Origin: Bacteroides sp. 224
GTDB taxonomy: Bacteria > Bacteroidota > Bacteroidia > Bacteroidales > Bacteroidaceae
Assembly (NCBI RefSeq): GCF_010500995.1
Contig: NZ_QVMK01000026.1
Span: 1-64,000, forward strand
Length of the DNA stretch: 64,000 nt
Direction of reading: 5' to 3'
This document shows, piece after piece, positions 1 through 8,038 of this stretch. The notes under the pieces were generated by a model. The model did not search any database, was not told the origin of the DNA, and saw only the letters and a program-made list of their open reading frames with translations. Numbering within the stretch: the stretch's first letter is position 1; the number at the start of each line of letters is the position of its first letter. The position numbers and the translations under genes were made by a program.

Positions 1-97
1 CTCCGGATAAGTCGGTTGGTGGTAGGTTGTTATCTCAAAGAACACGAACCCAATCTCTTGCTAAAGAGATATTTATTATGCAGCCTTATGGGCGCAC
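1..97 (-). mobile_element. 5' end of a group II intron (IIA-like) inserted in topB, continues beyond window
   Basis: Read on the minus strand, the topB reading frame stops exactly where GTGCGCCCATAAGG begins. Group II introns start with GUGYG, and Ll.LtrB (a IIA intron) starts with GUGCGCCCAGAUAGGG, so the match covers more than the minimal consensus. A further stretch, ACAACCTACCACCAACCG, resembles the early domain I of Ll.LtrB (recalled, not aligned). The exon ends in TTC AGA TA, so splicing would restore a Tyr codon (TA plus a pyrimidine) after the conserved GELIFR of topoisomerase III. The rest of the intron and its maturase, if any, lie outside the window. Confidence 0.8.
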
Positions 98-459
98 TAT
101 CTGAAAATTAACTCCCCTTCACGTCCTGCATCGGTCGCAACCACTATACGCTCACATTTATTAAATAACTCTTTGATAACTTTAAGTTGTTTCATTGTGC
201 CCGGATCAGGTTTGTATTCTTTACCGTCCTTTACCTGACGAGGCAATAACTTAAATTCGGCAGGAAGTATCGGTAGGTTTTCAGCCTGAAATCCTGTAAT
301 ACCATAGTCCTGCGGCATTGCCAGTCCTATGAGGTGGCCAAATGCCCACGTTACACAATATCCGTTCCCTTCTAAATAACCGTCCTTGCGGTTATCCGCA
401 CCAACGATAGCCGCTATATCACGGGCTACGCTTGGCTTTTCTGCAATTATTACTTTCAT
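97..459 (-). CDS. topB: DNA topoisomerase III, N-terminal exon (split by group II intron)
   Basis: This is the N-terminal 120 residues of a type IA topoisomerase (TOPRIM domain). It begins MKVIIAEKPSVARDIA, carries the glycine-rich GYCVTWAFGHLIGL segment and ends in the acidic TOPRIM motif DAGREGELIFR. Full-length TopB is about 600-700 residues, so most of the protein must come from an exon beyond the window edge. The apparent stop codon is TA from the exon plus the first G of the intron. topB sits downstream of a DUF3945 gene and the mob genes, as in many Bacteroidales ICEs, where it probably assists strand separation during transfer. The start codon directly follows a recurring ACCACTAAAAAATCCAATAGTA motif. 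Confidence 0.9.
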   Translation of the reverse strand: MKVIIAEKPSVARDIAAIVGADNRKDGYLEGNGYCVTWAFGHLIGLAMPQDYGITGFQAENLPILPAEFKLLPRQVKDGKEYKPDPGTMKQLKVIKELFNKCERIVVATDAGREGELIFR

Positions 460-484
460 TTACTATTGGATTTTTTAGTGGTTG
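460..484 (-). promoter_or_regulatory. Recurrent leader motif upstream of topB
   Basis: On the minus strand this reads ACCACTAAAAAATCCAATAG followed by TAA, and the topB ATG comes next. Near-identical copies lie before mobA, traE and both traN genes. Function unknown; an A-rich translation leader or a protein-binding site are possibilities. Confidence 0.45.
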
Positions 485-487
485 GTA

Positions 488-1972
488 TTACATTTTATGT
501 CCTGTGGACTTTTTCACAGGTTTCCTAATCTGCTTCTGCTCTTGCTGCTTTTCGGTCGGGTTTTGCTGACCTTGTTTCAGGGGTTCATTTGAATGTTTGG
601 TTGCTTCATTGGTTTTACCCTGTGAATTGACTGCTACCTGTGTCTTATTGCCTTCGGCAACTTTCACATCCGCACCTTGCTTTTTGGCTCTGTCCGGGTT
701 CCACTTAAAGAAATCCAGTTTGCCTTTTTCCTGATTGACCTTTACATAGGCATTGAAAGGCTCGCCCTTTCCGTCTTTCATCATACCCTGAACATAGACG
801 GCTTTTCCTTCCCGGAGAGAACTTTGTTGTTTATCGTCCAAATCAACGCCTAAAAGTTTTTTAGGAATACGGACTTGGTTCTGCTGTTCTCCGTTCTGGC
901 TTTGTTCCTGTCTATTGTTCTGCTGATACTTATTGCGGTCTAATCCGTCATAATTGAAATCGTAACCGCCTTTGGCTGCATTAAACTGAACATAAGCATC
1001 GAATTTTTTAGGATTATCGGTACCTATTGTCTTTTTGGAGGTCATACCCTCTACGAGTACCTTTTTCCCTTCTTTTAATGCCTGTTGTTGTTCAGGAGAT
1101 AACTCAACACCTTTCAGGTTTTGAGATACTGTGAGCTTATCAAGGGGTACGGCTTCCAAACGGTTAGTCTGCTTGTCGATAGAAATAAGCGACGGTACTT
1201 TTTCGCCCGGTCTTGGCTCCAGTTCTACCACCCTACCACTGTTACCCGTTGCTAACAGGTTTTCTTTTACGTCATTGGGGAGCATAATGCCCTGAAACGG
1301 TTTTTCCAAATCAACCTGCTGTTGGTATGGATGCGGGGTAAATTTCAGGCTGCCATCCGGCTGTTCCTCCAGTGAAAGACGGGCTTTCATGGGATATTCT
1401 ACTCCCTCTATTTTGGGGTTGATATCTACAAGGTGCGGAGATTTATACCCGTAACTCATGGCTTTGAGTTCGCCCTCCAGATTTTCGGGCTTGATACCGT
1501 ATTTCTGATATTCACTTTCAGGGATACGGCTTGTGTCGAATTGCTTAAATTCGGTCTTCTGTTCGGTTGCTGGTGTTGCTTCCATTTTTTCTTCTTTTTT
1601 TTCGGTTTGAACTTGCTTTTCACTCTCTTTGGTGGATTGTTCCTGCTGATTCATATAATCTTTCGGATTGATACGATACTTCTCCAAATCTTCATCACTT
1701 AGTTTTAATACTTTATCAAGCATATCGACGGTAACCGCATAGAATCCTGTATGCGACGGGTTTTTAGCTTGATTAAAGAAGTTTTTGAAAAAGTTTTCAA
1801 GGGGATCGGCGTGTTTGTCAATTTTGATAAAATCGGTTTGCTTCGCCTTCATGGGATCAATGGCATCAATTTTACCTTTTTTGTCGATGCCTTTCACGAC
1901 TTTGAGTTTGTTGCCTTCTCCTTCATCTCGCATCAGGAGAACTTTGTCTTTCGGATTTAATTTTTCATCCAT
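488..1972 (-). CDS. DUF4099/DUF3945-type mobile-element protein
   Basis: A 494-residue hydrophilic protein. Residues 1-110 form a conserved N-terminal region typical of the genes beside topB in Bacteroidales ICEs. A low-complexity Glu/Lys/Gln linker follows, then a DUF4099-like part (from about FDTSRIPESEYQKYGI) and two DUF3945-type repeats, seen as LKGVELSPEQQQALKEGKKV and LLGVDLDDKQQSSLREGKAV, each followed by VEGM or VQGM and an AYV strand. The C-terminal tail is Gln/Lys-rich and basic. There is no signal peptide or membrane segment. The family is of unknown biochemical function. Its position between the coupling-protein gene and topB suggests a part in DNA processing during transfer, which is inference. 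Confidence 0.8.
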   Translation of the reverse strand: MDEKLNPKDKVLLMRDEGEGNKLKVVKGIDKKGKIDAIDPMKAKQTDFIKIDKHADPLENFFKNFFNQAKNPSHTGFYAVTVDMLDKVLKLSDEDLEKYRINPKDYMNQQEQSTKESEKQVQTEKKEEKMEATPATEQKTEFKQFDTSRIPESEYQKYGIKPENLEGELKAMSYGYKSPHLVDINPKIEGVEYPMKARLSLEEQPDGSLKFTPHPYQQQVDLEKPFQGIMLPNDVKENLLATGNSGRVVELEPRPGEKVPSLISIDKQTNRLEAVPLDKLTVSQNLKGVELSPEQQQALKEGKKVLVEGMTSKKTIGTDNPKKFDAYVQFNAAKGGYDFNYDGLDRNKYQQNNRQEQSQNGEQQNQVRIPKKLLGVDLDDKQQSSLREGKAVYVQGMMKDGKGEPFNAYVKVNQEKGKLDFFKWNPDRAKKQGADVKVAEGNKTQVAVNSQGKTNEATKHSNEPLKQGQQNPTEKQQEQKQIRKPVKKSTGHKM

Positions 1973-2058
1973 AATAAAAACTGTTTTTGTTCTGCATCAC
2001 TATTAATGCAGAATAAAAGTAGCGGTAATCAAGAGGTTAGCTGTTGATTTTTCGGCAG

Positions 2059-2095
2059 GTGGTCGCTTGTGGCTTCGATTTGGCAGTGAGTGGCG
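2059..2095 (-). repeat. Two-unit dispersed repeat, copy A
   Basis: The minus strand reads CGCCACTCACTGCCAAATCG and then a degenerate second unit, AAGCCACAAGCGACCAC. It lies between the mobC stop and the DUF3945 start. Copy B, upstream of mobC, is nearly identical over about 37 bp, and copies C and D carry the same core. Confidence 0.8.
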
Positions 2096-2154
2096 TTATA
2101 GGAAAAACAAAGAGCCGGAAATCCGGCTCTCCTACATTATATATATATGTATAT

Positions 2155-4164
2155 TTATTCTTGTTGCTGTAATAAATGAGCCAATGAAGGATCATCCTTA
2201 ATGCGTTGTAGTTCTTCTGCAACAATTTGTTTGGTTTCCTCTTTGATACGGTTATAGTTGAGCTGTATCTGCTCTTTCATCTTATCTACTCCGTTTTCGT
2301 CTTTAAAGTCGGTAATAATAGGAATAGATTGATAAGCCTTAGTTTCGGCAGCTACCTTTGCATTATCTACAACTATTTCACAATGGAAAATTTTCTGCTC
2401 GATACGTTCATCAAAGTTGTCGGCAATCGCTCCGACAAACATCCCTTGTGTCAAGTTACTGATTTTGGACGGTGGTATCAAGCTATCCATCTGGGTACTT
2501 ATAGAGGTCGATTTATCATTGCGGTTAATAGTCATAGACTGGCGTTTCTGTAAGACTTTACCAAATCTATCGGATAATGTTTTTGCAGTTTCTCCCACAA
2601 CCTGACCGCTAAAAACATTTCCTACGGTGTTCATCACAACTTTTGCTTCCTTATCCCCGTAGTCCCTTATTAGCTGCGAAAAATCCTGAAAGCCCAAAAG
2701 CACAGCAACCTTATTACTACGGGCTGTTGCGATCAAATTGTCAAGACCTTTGAAATAAATTGTCGGTAATTCGTCGATTACGACCGAACTCTTTAATTGC
2801 CCTTTTTTGTTTATCAATTTAACTATTCTGGAATTGTAAAGTCCCAAAGCTGCGCCGTATATATTTTGCCTATCGGGGTTATTGCCTACGACTAATACCT
2901 TCGGATCATCAGGGTTGTTTATATCAAGCGTGAACTCATCACCGCTCATTACCCAGTATAATTGCGGGCTAATCATTCTTGAAAGCGGTATTTTAGCACT
3001 TGCTATCTGTCCCTGCAACTGTTCCATTGCGCCCCCAAGCCACGCGTCCATAAAGGGACTTAGGTAGTTTTCCAGTTCGGGATAACTTGTCAAAATAGGG
3101 AAAATATCTTCATACCTTTTATTCAGGAACTCTATCGCATGAGGGAATGTGCAATATTTTCCGTCTTTATAAATTCGGAGATACCATATAATAGCAGCAA
3201 ACAGAATTATCGGAGATTCCACAAAGAAGTCGCCTTGTTTTTGCACCCATGTTTTATTAAGGTTAAGCATAATTGTATAACTCGATTCGTAAGCATCGCT
3301 AATATCTTCCATGAAAGAAGGGTTGATTGGATTACATCGGTGTGAACGGCTCGGATCGTCGAAGTTTATCACGTAAAACGTGGGGACTTTTTTGTAGCCT
3401 AATTGATTGTTCAGTAAATGATTATAAGCGATTGTAGAAAGGTCAGGAAACTTAAAATCATACACGTACATTGAAAATCCTTTCTCAATTTGTTGCTTAA
3501 TGTATTGATTAACAACAGCGTATGACTTCCCACTGCCCGGAGTTCCTAACACAATACTTGCACGAAAAGGATTTACAACGTTTATCCAACCCCGCCATTC
3601 TTTTTTCTTATACCAGAATTTCGTAGGCAGGTTCACGGAATATTCACTCTGTAATAGCCGTGTTTCCTGCATAAAACTCTCGTTCTCCGTGTTGAATACG
3701 TCGTCGAACATATTGTTTTTGAGTAAACGGCTCATCCATAATCCACCGACCAAAAGGAACAGATAACCTGCTGCCATTGTCAGGATGTAAAAACCTGTTG
3801 TAGCCGATGCAGGTAATGGCAATTCAAGTATCCACCAATTCATAAAGAACAGGATAAAACCTATTGTCAGAAAAACATAGATTTTCGGCCAAGTTATTTT
3901 TTCCTCTTTAACTCCCTTAGTTCCCAGACACGAAAGGGCAAGGAAAACAACGGCAAATAATTTGGTATAAAGAATACTACCGAATAGTCCGGCAGTCCGG
4001 TCAAAGTTCAGTAGTATCTTATCAACTACCGAAATATTGATTCCCCATTCACGCAAAGCGTAATAGCAAAACCAATAAATGTTTATCACTACAAAAATAA
4101 TACTGATTGCCCTCATGAACTCCATCACTTTGGCAAGTCCTCTTAAATCATCTTCTTGTTGCAT
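2155..4164 (-). CDS. mobC: Type IV coupling protein (MobC/TraG-type conjugation ATPase)
   Basis: A 669-residue VirD4-like coupling protein that would link the relaxosome to the secretion channel and drive DNA transfer at the inner membrane. The first 150 residues hold about four hydrophobic segments. A Walker A motif, GTPGSGKSY, lies near residue 206, and a Walker B-like strand, SVVIDELPTIYFKG, near residue 460, followed by a Gln-containing motif (LLGFQDFSQLIRDYG). Bacteroidales literature calls this position MobC in a mobA-mobB-mobC set. Here mobC is separated from mobB by a metal-efflux cargo pair on the other strand. Two-unit repeats A and B flank the gene. Confidence 0.92.
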   Translation of the reverse strand: MQQEDDLRGLAKVMEFMRAISIIFVVINIYWFCYYALREWGINISVVDKILLNFDRTAGLFGSILYTKLFAVVFLALSCLGTKGVKEEKITWPKIYVFLTIGFILFFMNWWILELPLPASATTGFYILTMAAGYLFLLVGGLWMSRLLKNNMFDDVFNTENESFMQETRLLQSEYSVNLPTKFWYKKKEWRGWINVVNPFRASIVLGTPGSGKSYAVVNQYIKQQIEKGFSMYVYDFKFPDLSTIAYNHLLNNQLGYKKVPTFYVINFDDPSRSHRCNPINPSFMEDISDAYESSYTIMLNLNKTWVQKQGDFFVESPIILFAAIIWYLRIYKDGKYCTFPHAIEFLNKRYEDIFPILTSYPELENYLSPFMDAWLGGAMEQLQGQIASAKIPLSRMISPQLYWVMSGDEFTLDINNPDDPKVLVVGNNPDRQNIYGAALGLYNSRIVKLINKKGQLKSSVVIDELPTIYFKGLDNLIATARSNKVAVLLGFQDFSQLIRDYGDKEAKVVMNTVGNVFSGQVVGETAKTLSDRFGKVLQKRQSMTINRNDKSTSISTQMDSLIPPSKISNLTQGMFVGAIADNFDERIEQKIFHCEIVVDNAKVAAETKAYQSIPIITDFKDENGVDKMKEQIQLNYNRIKEETKQIVAEELQRIKDDPSLAHLLQQQE

Positions 4165-4237
4165 AATCTTTAAAAATTAAAAGTTTGAGAAGCGAAATTA
4201 GAGAGGTTGTTCTTGTAAATGATTGATTTTCTGTCAT

Positions 4238-4274
4238 GTGGTCGCTTGTGGCTTCGATTTGGCAGCGAGTGGCG
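4238..4274 (-). repeat. Two-unit dispersed repeat, copy B
   Basis: The minus strand reads CGCCACTCGCTGCCAAATCG followed by AAGCCACAAGCGACCAC. It lies upstream of the mobC start and differs from copy A at one base over about 37 bp. Confidence 0.8.
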
Positions 4275-4309
4275 CTAAAATGGAATAAGAGGTACCTTAT
4301 AAGTAAATA

Positions 4310-4354
4310 CCTTAAAATAGTGATTTACTATTTTAAGGAATATTGCTAAATTTG
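4310..4354 (+). promoter_or_regulatory. Inverted repeat and TAnnTTTG promoter of the metal cargo pair
   Basis: A perfect 12-bp inverted repeat, CCTTAAAATAGT / ACTATTTTAAGG, with a 5-bp spacer (4310-4338) lies just upstream of a Bacteroidota -7 box, TAAATTTG (4347-4354). The -7 box ends four bases before the GTG start. The dyad is positioned to act as an operator. No regulator gene is adjacent. Confidence 0.6.
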
Positions 4355-4358
4355 AGGC

Positions 4359-4760
4359 GTGAAATTTTTGACCATCATAGTCGTTACTTTACTGTCCCTG
4401 CAAATAGGATTCACTAATACTGTTTTGCAGGAAATATATCGCTTGCCTTTTTTAATCCAACATTATTGCGAACACACTGAAGAAACATCCATTGACTTAA
4501 AAGATTTTTTTAAACTGCATTATTCCGAAAATGAGCATAAAACGAAAAAAAAGGCAAATCACAATCACGCATCTTTGCCTTTTCATAACTCACTTAATAC
4601 AGTACATATTAATCCTTTTATATTTGCGGAACATTCTTTCGACAATCCTGAAAAACCATTTGCCATAAAATCCGATATTAAAATACCGGATCACACATAT
4701 TATATTCCTCAAAATCTTATTAACTCAATCTGGCATCCACCCAAGAATAATATTTTATAA
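4359..4760 (+). CDS. Small exported His-containing protein next to DmeF-like exporter (IWxPPK ending)
   Basis: A 133-residue protein with an N-terminal hydrophobic signal sequence (MKFLTIIVVTLLSLQIGF). The mature part contains scattered His residues (HYCEHTEE, HNHASLPFHN), and the C-terminus is SIWHPPKNNIL. The DUF6660-type protein at 35002 has the same layout: signal, metal-ligand residues, and SIWQPPK at the end. The start is GTG, chosen because the TAnnTTTG box ends four bases earlier, an arrangement also seen at 35002; the mRNA is probably leaderless. It lies 53 bp upstream of the CDF exporter and probably shares its transcript. Periplasmic metal binding is inferred only from context and composition. 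Confidence 0.65.
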   Translation: MKFLTIIVVTLLSLQIGFTNTVLQEIYRLPFLIQHYCEHTEETSIDLKDFFKLHYSENEHKTKKKANHNHASLPFHNSLNTVHINPFIFAEHSFDNPEKPFAIKSDIKIPDHTYYIPQNLINSIWHPPKNNIL

Positions 4761-4813
4761 ATAACTTCTTAGCTAAATAATAAGACGATTATCCAAATAA
4801 AATATTAATCATC

Positions 4814-5509
4814 ATGGGAGATAAACATAATCATGCGGAGAATAATCATCCGCATACTAAAAATCATACACATACCAACGAACAGAAAACCAAATGGGTT
4901 GTTTTGCTGACAGCCGCAACAATGGTAGTAGAAATTAGCTTCGGGTACTGGACTAACTCAATGGCATTATTAGCTGACGGCTGGCACATGGCTTCCCATG
5001 TACTTGCTTTAGGTCTGACATGGGTTGCTTACTATGCAGCCCGTAAGTATTCACAAACAGAAAATCACTCATTCAATAAAGGGAAACTATTGGCTTTATC
5101 CGGCTATACGAGTGCCGTAGCATTGCTGATTGTAGCTGTATTGATGGCAGTTGAATCCGTACAAAGGTTAATGAATCCAGTAGATATATTTTTCAAGGAA
5201 GCTATTATCGTTGCCATTGTTGGATTGATTGTAAATGCTCTAAGTGCAGTATTCCTGCATCACGATCATGAGCATCGTGACCATAATATCCACTCGGCAT
5301 ACCTACATGTATTGGCTGACGGATTAACAAGTATAACCGCTATTATTGCCCTAACTATCGGAATGTTTTGGCAGATATATTGGTTAGATTGTTTGAGTGG
5401 TATAATAAGCTCGGTAGTAATAACAAAATGGGCTATTGATCTGATGAAAGGTTCGGGTAAAGATTTAATTGACTATAAAAAAAAGCAACACACGGCAGAT
5501 CCAGAATAA
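4814..5509 (+). CDS. CDF cation efflux transporter, DmeF-like, lacking the C-terminal domain
   Basis: A 231-residue cation diffusion facilitator. The His-rich N-terminus (HNHAENNHPHTKNHTHTNE) precedes six hydrophobic segments. The transport-site motif LLADGWHMASHVLALG and the second motif HVLADGLTS are present, with a His-rich loop (HHDHEHRDHNIH) between TM4 and TM5. This pattern matches DmeF, a Co(II)/Ni(II) exporter. Typical members are about 300 residues with a cytoplasmic regulatory domain of about 80 residues; this protein ends GKDLIDYKKKQHTADPE right after TM6, so that domain is missing. It may still work, since some CDFs lack the domain. The substrate is not proven by sequence. Confidence 0.82.
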   Translation: MGDKHNHAENNHPHTKNHTHTNEQKTKWVVLLTAATMVVEISFGYWTNSMALLADGWHMASHVLALGLTWVAYYAARKYSQTENHSFNKGKLLALSGYTSAVALLIVAVLMAVESVQRLMNPVDIFFKEAIIVAIVGLIVNALSAVFLHHDHEHRDHNIHSAYLHVLADGLTSITAIIALTIGMFWQIYWLDCLSGIISSVVITKWAIDLMKGSGKDLIDYKKKQHTADPE

Positions 5510-5571
5510 ATATAGTTAATTACAGACAATAACTTTGTTGATTCAACATCCTAATGGGCAAGTTATTAATT

Positions 5572-5609
5572 ATAAAAGACGAAATCAATAACCTGATTCC
5601 GTCTTTTAT
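5572..5609. terminator. Bidirectional terminator between dmeF-like gene and mobB
   Basis: The arms ATAAAAGACGAAATCA and TGATTCCGTCTTTTAT pair at 15 of 16 positions, with A and T runs at the ends. The hairpin sits between two convergent genes. Confidence 0.7.
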
Positions 5610-5645
5610 CGTATAGGTGAAATGACAAACAAAACCTATATTTTA

Positions 5646-6905
5646 TTACATCTGCCTGCCATACCTGCGCTTCTTTTTTTTCTTACGACGTGGTAATGGC
5701 ATTTCTTCTTTAGGATGGTTCTCCGGCTCCGGATTAAGAATTGAGAAAAGCCCACCGGTTACACTATCCGAAGTGTAACTGTTATCATGGTGCGTGCCTG
5801 GCTGAATATTATTGTAAACATCAGAAAGGCGTGTGTCTTTGACTGGCTCTTGTGCTTGTTCCTGTTTTCCACCGTACAGGTCATTGAAAACATTAGCGGA
5901 ATACTCTTTACCCAATCGGGAACCGTTCAGTATGGTGCGGGTAGTATGGTCTATGAATGTAGCGCCATATATCCGTCCTTCATCATTCCGCCTAAACAGA
6001 ACATCAATACCCTGCTGCCTTAGCTTCGCTCGGAACTCGCTCTCACTTTGGCTGCCCTGCTTGGCTTCCGATACCGCTTTTAATGTATGTGTCTTCAGGT
6101 TTTTAGTTTTGATGCGTTCGGCAGATTTCTCCATACGCTTTTCCAGTCCATCGTAACCGACTGACTTCCCGAATATGGAAGACTTTAGCGGATTGCCGAC
6201 CTTGTTGCCCTCACTATCCAAAGCGGAATAAAGCAATCCCCGATAAGGCTTTCCTTTTGCCTCGCCTTTCAGTTCCTCAACATTTATATTATATAAGGAA
6301 AGGACGGCTTTATATTCTCCCATGCTTTGAAAGTGATACATAGAAGCCAGCGGTTTGATAACGGATGCAATCTGCTTTTTAAGGTTTCCCTTTGAAAAAT
6401 CGACAGGGGTTAGTTCCCATTGTTCACCCTGCTTTTGTCCTTCTGCCGGATGCAAGTTATATTCCCGTTCCAAATCTTCTGTTATAGCCTTACTTCGTTC
6501 ATGTTCTTTTCCATCATAAACCTTTTTTCCGTCGCTTTTTACCCGAAGCGATACAATGTGCATATGCTCCCGCTCAATGTCCTCATGCTTGAATATCAGA
6601 TAAGGTTGATCGCCATACCCCAATCGTTTCATGTATTCCCTTCCGATATCTACCAGTTGGTCATCTGTCAAAACATCATCCTCATGTGGATTCAGGGATA
6701 CATGGAAAACGTGTTGTTCGGTACGGAAGTGCGACGGGATAAACTGCATGAAGTCCTCAATACAATCAATAACGTTGAAGTGTCCATCGGCAGGTTCAAA
6801 CACAAGATTCGCACCTAATATCTTTCCCAGACCTTTATCAACCTTTTCCTGATTGTACGTCAATGCACCGTACAGGTTACTACCGATGTTTATTTTTGCA
6901 ACCAT
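5646..6905 (-). CDS. mobB: Relaxase / mobilisation protein MobB
   Basis: A 419-residue MOBP-type relaxase, which nicks oriT and stays attached to the transferred strand. An N-terminal Tyr region (ALTYNQEKV) and the metal-binding HMH motif within EDIEREHMHIVSLRV (near residue 113) match the HUH relaxase fold. The middle segment (about 190-330) is typical of Bacteroidales MobB. The C-terminus is very basic (PRRKKKKKRRYGRQM). The start overlaps the end of mobA by 16 bases, so the two are probably translationally coupled. Confidence 0.92.
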   Translation of the reverse strand: MVAKINIGSNLYGALTYNQEKVDKGLGKILGANLVFEPADGHFNVIDCIEDFMQFIPSHFRTEQHVFHVSLNPHEDDVLTDDQLVDIGREYMKRLGYGDQPYLIFKHEDIEREHMHIVSLRVKSDGKKVYDGKEHERSKAITEDLEREYNLHPAEGQKQGEQWELTPVDFSKGNLKKQIASVIKPLASMYHFQSMGEYKAVLSLYNINVEELKGEAKGKPYRGLLYSALDSEGNKVGNPLKSSIFGKSVGYDGLEKRMEKSAERIKTKNLKTHTLKAVSEAKQGSQSESEFRAKLRQQGIDVLFRRNDEGRIYGATFIDHTTRTILNGSRLGKEYSANVFNDLYGGKQEQAQEPVKDTRLSDVYNNIQPGTHHDNSYTSDSVTGGLFSILNPEPENHPKEEMPLPRRKKKKKRRYGRQM

Positions 6906-7327
6906 TGTTCCTTAAATTCTTCCGATAATTCCAGAATTTTTTTCCCCGTTTCTGCCAGTTCTACCGTTGCCTTTTCCAATTTATAGAGCAAAGCAAGTGC
7001 TTTCTTTTCTGAAAAATTGGTATGCAATTCCTTTACAACCTGATTGTAATTCGTCCCAACGGAACGGAATTGTGCGTAAAAAGATGTGAGTTTAGTAACG
7101 TATTCCATAGCGGAACGGTCGATTTTTACCACTCGAAACTCGTCCCCGAAAACACGGGCAGCGATAAAACGAGCCTTCGATTGTAGCCCTGATTGCTCAA
7201 ACATGGTGAGGAACCGGGCATGTTCTACTGCGGTGAAGTTTACCGAATAACGGTAATTCGCCGGATCATTCTTGGGGTTTCTACCCCCTTTTCCCCTTTT
7301 GGGGAGATTCTTTGCTTTTTCATTCAT
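6890..7327 (-). CDS. mobA: Mobilisation accessory protein MobA
   Basis: A 145-residue basic protein, MobA of the Bacteroidales ICE mobA-mobB pair. Its N-terminus (KRGKGGRNPKNDPANYRYSV) and the NFTAVEHARFLTMFEQSG segment resemble relaxosome accessory proteins with a ribbon-helix-helix fold. Such proteins help the relaxase bind oriT. The gene lies directly downstream, in its own orientation, of the gene-free region that probably holds oriT. A recurrent ACCACTAAAAAATCC motif sits just before its ATG. Confidence 0.88.
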   Translation of the reverse strand: MNEKAKNLPKRGKGGRNPKNDPANYRYSVNFTAVEHARFLTMFEQSGLQSKARFIAARVFGDEFRVVKIDRSAMEYVTKLTSFYAQFRSVGTNYNQVVKELHTNFSEKKALALLYKLEKATVELAETGKKILELSEEFKEQWLQK

Positions 7328-7330
7328 ACG

Positions 7331-7347
7331 TCGGATTTTTTAGTGGT
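7331..7347 (-). promoter_or_regulatory. Recurrent leader motif upstream of mobA
   Basis: The minus strand reads ACCACTAAAAAATCCGA, the same 5' half as the motif before topB, traE and traN. Confidence 0.45.
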
Positions 7348-7349
7348 AT

Positions 7350-7640
7350 AATCCGTCGTTAGGCACCCTTGCCGCCTTAACAATCATCGCCCGAATGATT
7401 CATTATAAGCAACCGACTTCGGAGGTTGCGCCCCCCCGGAGGGGCAAGCGTTTTTTGCAGCAGAACTTGTTTCGTGCAGCAAAAAACACAGCTTGCTATT
7501 TGCCATGACGCAAATAAAATCTGTCCTGAACAGGGACAGATATGAATGCGAGTAAACGAGCGAAAATGGCGGTCGGATATCTCCCGACATTTCATGCAGC
7601 AAAGTTATAGGCTAAAGTAACGTGCTGTATTCCAAGCAGC
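7350..7640. other. Candidate oriT region upstream of mobA
   Basis: There is no convincing gene here. The stretch holds a G/C-run dyad (CCCCCCCGGAGGGG at about 7432-7444), an inverted repeat ATCTGTCC / GGACAGAT (7519-7526 and 7534-7541) and a short GTCGG / CCGAC dyad near 7570. In related elements oriT lies immediately upstream of the mobA/mobB pair, so this is the expected place. The nick site cannot be assigned by eye. Confidence 0.5.
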
Positions 7641-7643
7641 GAA

Positions 7644-7683
7644 GCCACTCGCTGCCAAATCGACGCCACTCACTGCCACCTCG
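7644..7683 (+). repeat. Two-unit dispersed repeat, copy C
   Basis: Unit 1 is GCCACTCGCTGCCAAATCGA and unit 2 is CGCCACTCACTGCCACCTCG, so the copy is itself an imperfect tandem repeat of about 20 bp. It lies in the divergent mobA-parA region. Copies A, B and D share the core. Confidence 0.85.
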
Positions 7684-7739
7684 TGAAAAAGTGATGATTC
7701 TGCTAATAAATAGGTTTTTATTTGCAGAGAAAATGACTG

Positions 7740-8010
7740 TATGAACAGACAGCCGGATAGCTAAATGAATAGCTGTACGGATATAAAAACATACAGTCGG
7801 CTATATGGAGATACAGCCGGATTAATAGCTAAACAAATGGCTGAACAAACAAATGACTGGCTAAACGGCTAAACGTTCCAACGGCTAAACAGACGGACAG
7901 ACAAACAGCCAAATGGCTAAACGGTCAAACGGACGGACAGATGAACGGATAACTAATCAAACGTATGGCTGAACAGACAGACGGTTGTTCAACCGGACAG
8001 AGATACAAAC
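7740..8010 (+). repeat. Degenerate short repeats upstream of parA (GGCTAAACGG / ACGGACAGA)
   Basis: About 270 bp are built from imperfect short units such as GGCTAAACGG, CAAACGGACGGACAGA, TGGCTGAACA and ATACAGCCGG. Stop codons occur in all frames. The position directly upstream of a ParA gene fits a partition (parS-like) site or an iteron-like control region. This is inference from position and repetitiveness. Confidence 0.6.
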
Positions 8011-8038
8011 GATGTATAATAATTAAAAATTTCAGACA

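Noticed and set aside
97-459. topB fragment read as a frameshifted or truncated pseudogene
   Set aside because: The frame ends exactly at a group II intron 5' consensus and splicing would restore the expected Tyr codon, so an intron explains it better.
7377-7602. Two overlapping 72-codon minus-strand frames upstream of mobA
   Set aside because: Low-complexity, no motif, overlap each other in different frames and cover inverted repeats typical of an oriT region.
7740-8010. CRISPR-like array
   Set aside because: Repeat units are short, degenerate and unspaced, with no regular spacers and no cas genes in the window.
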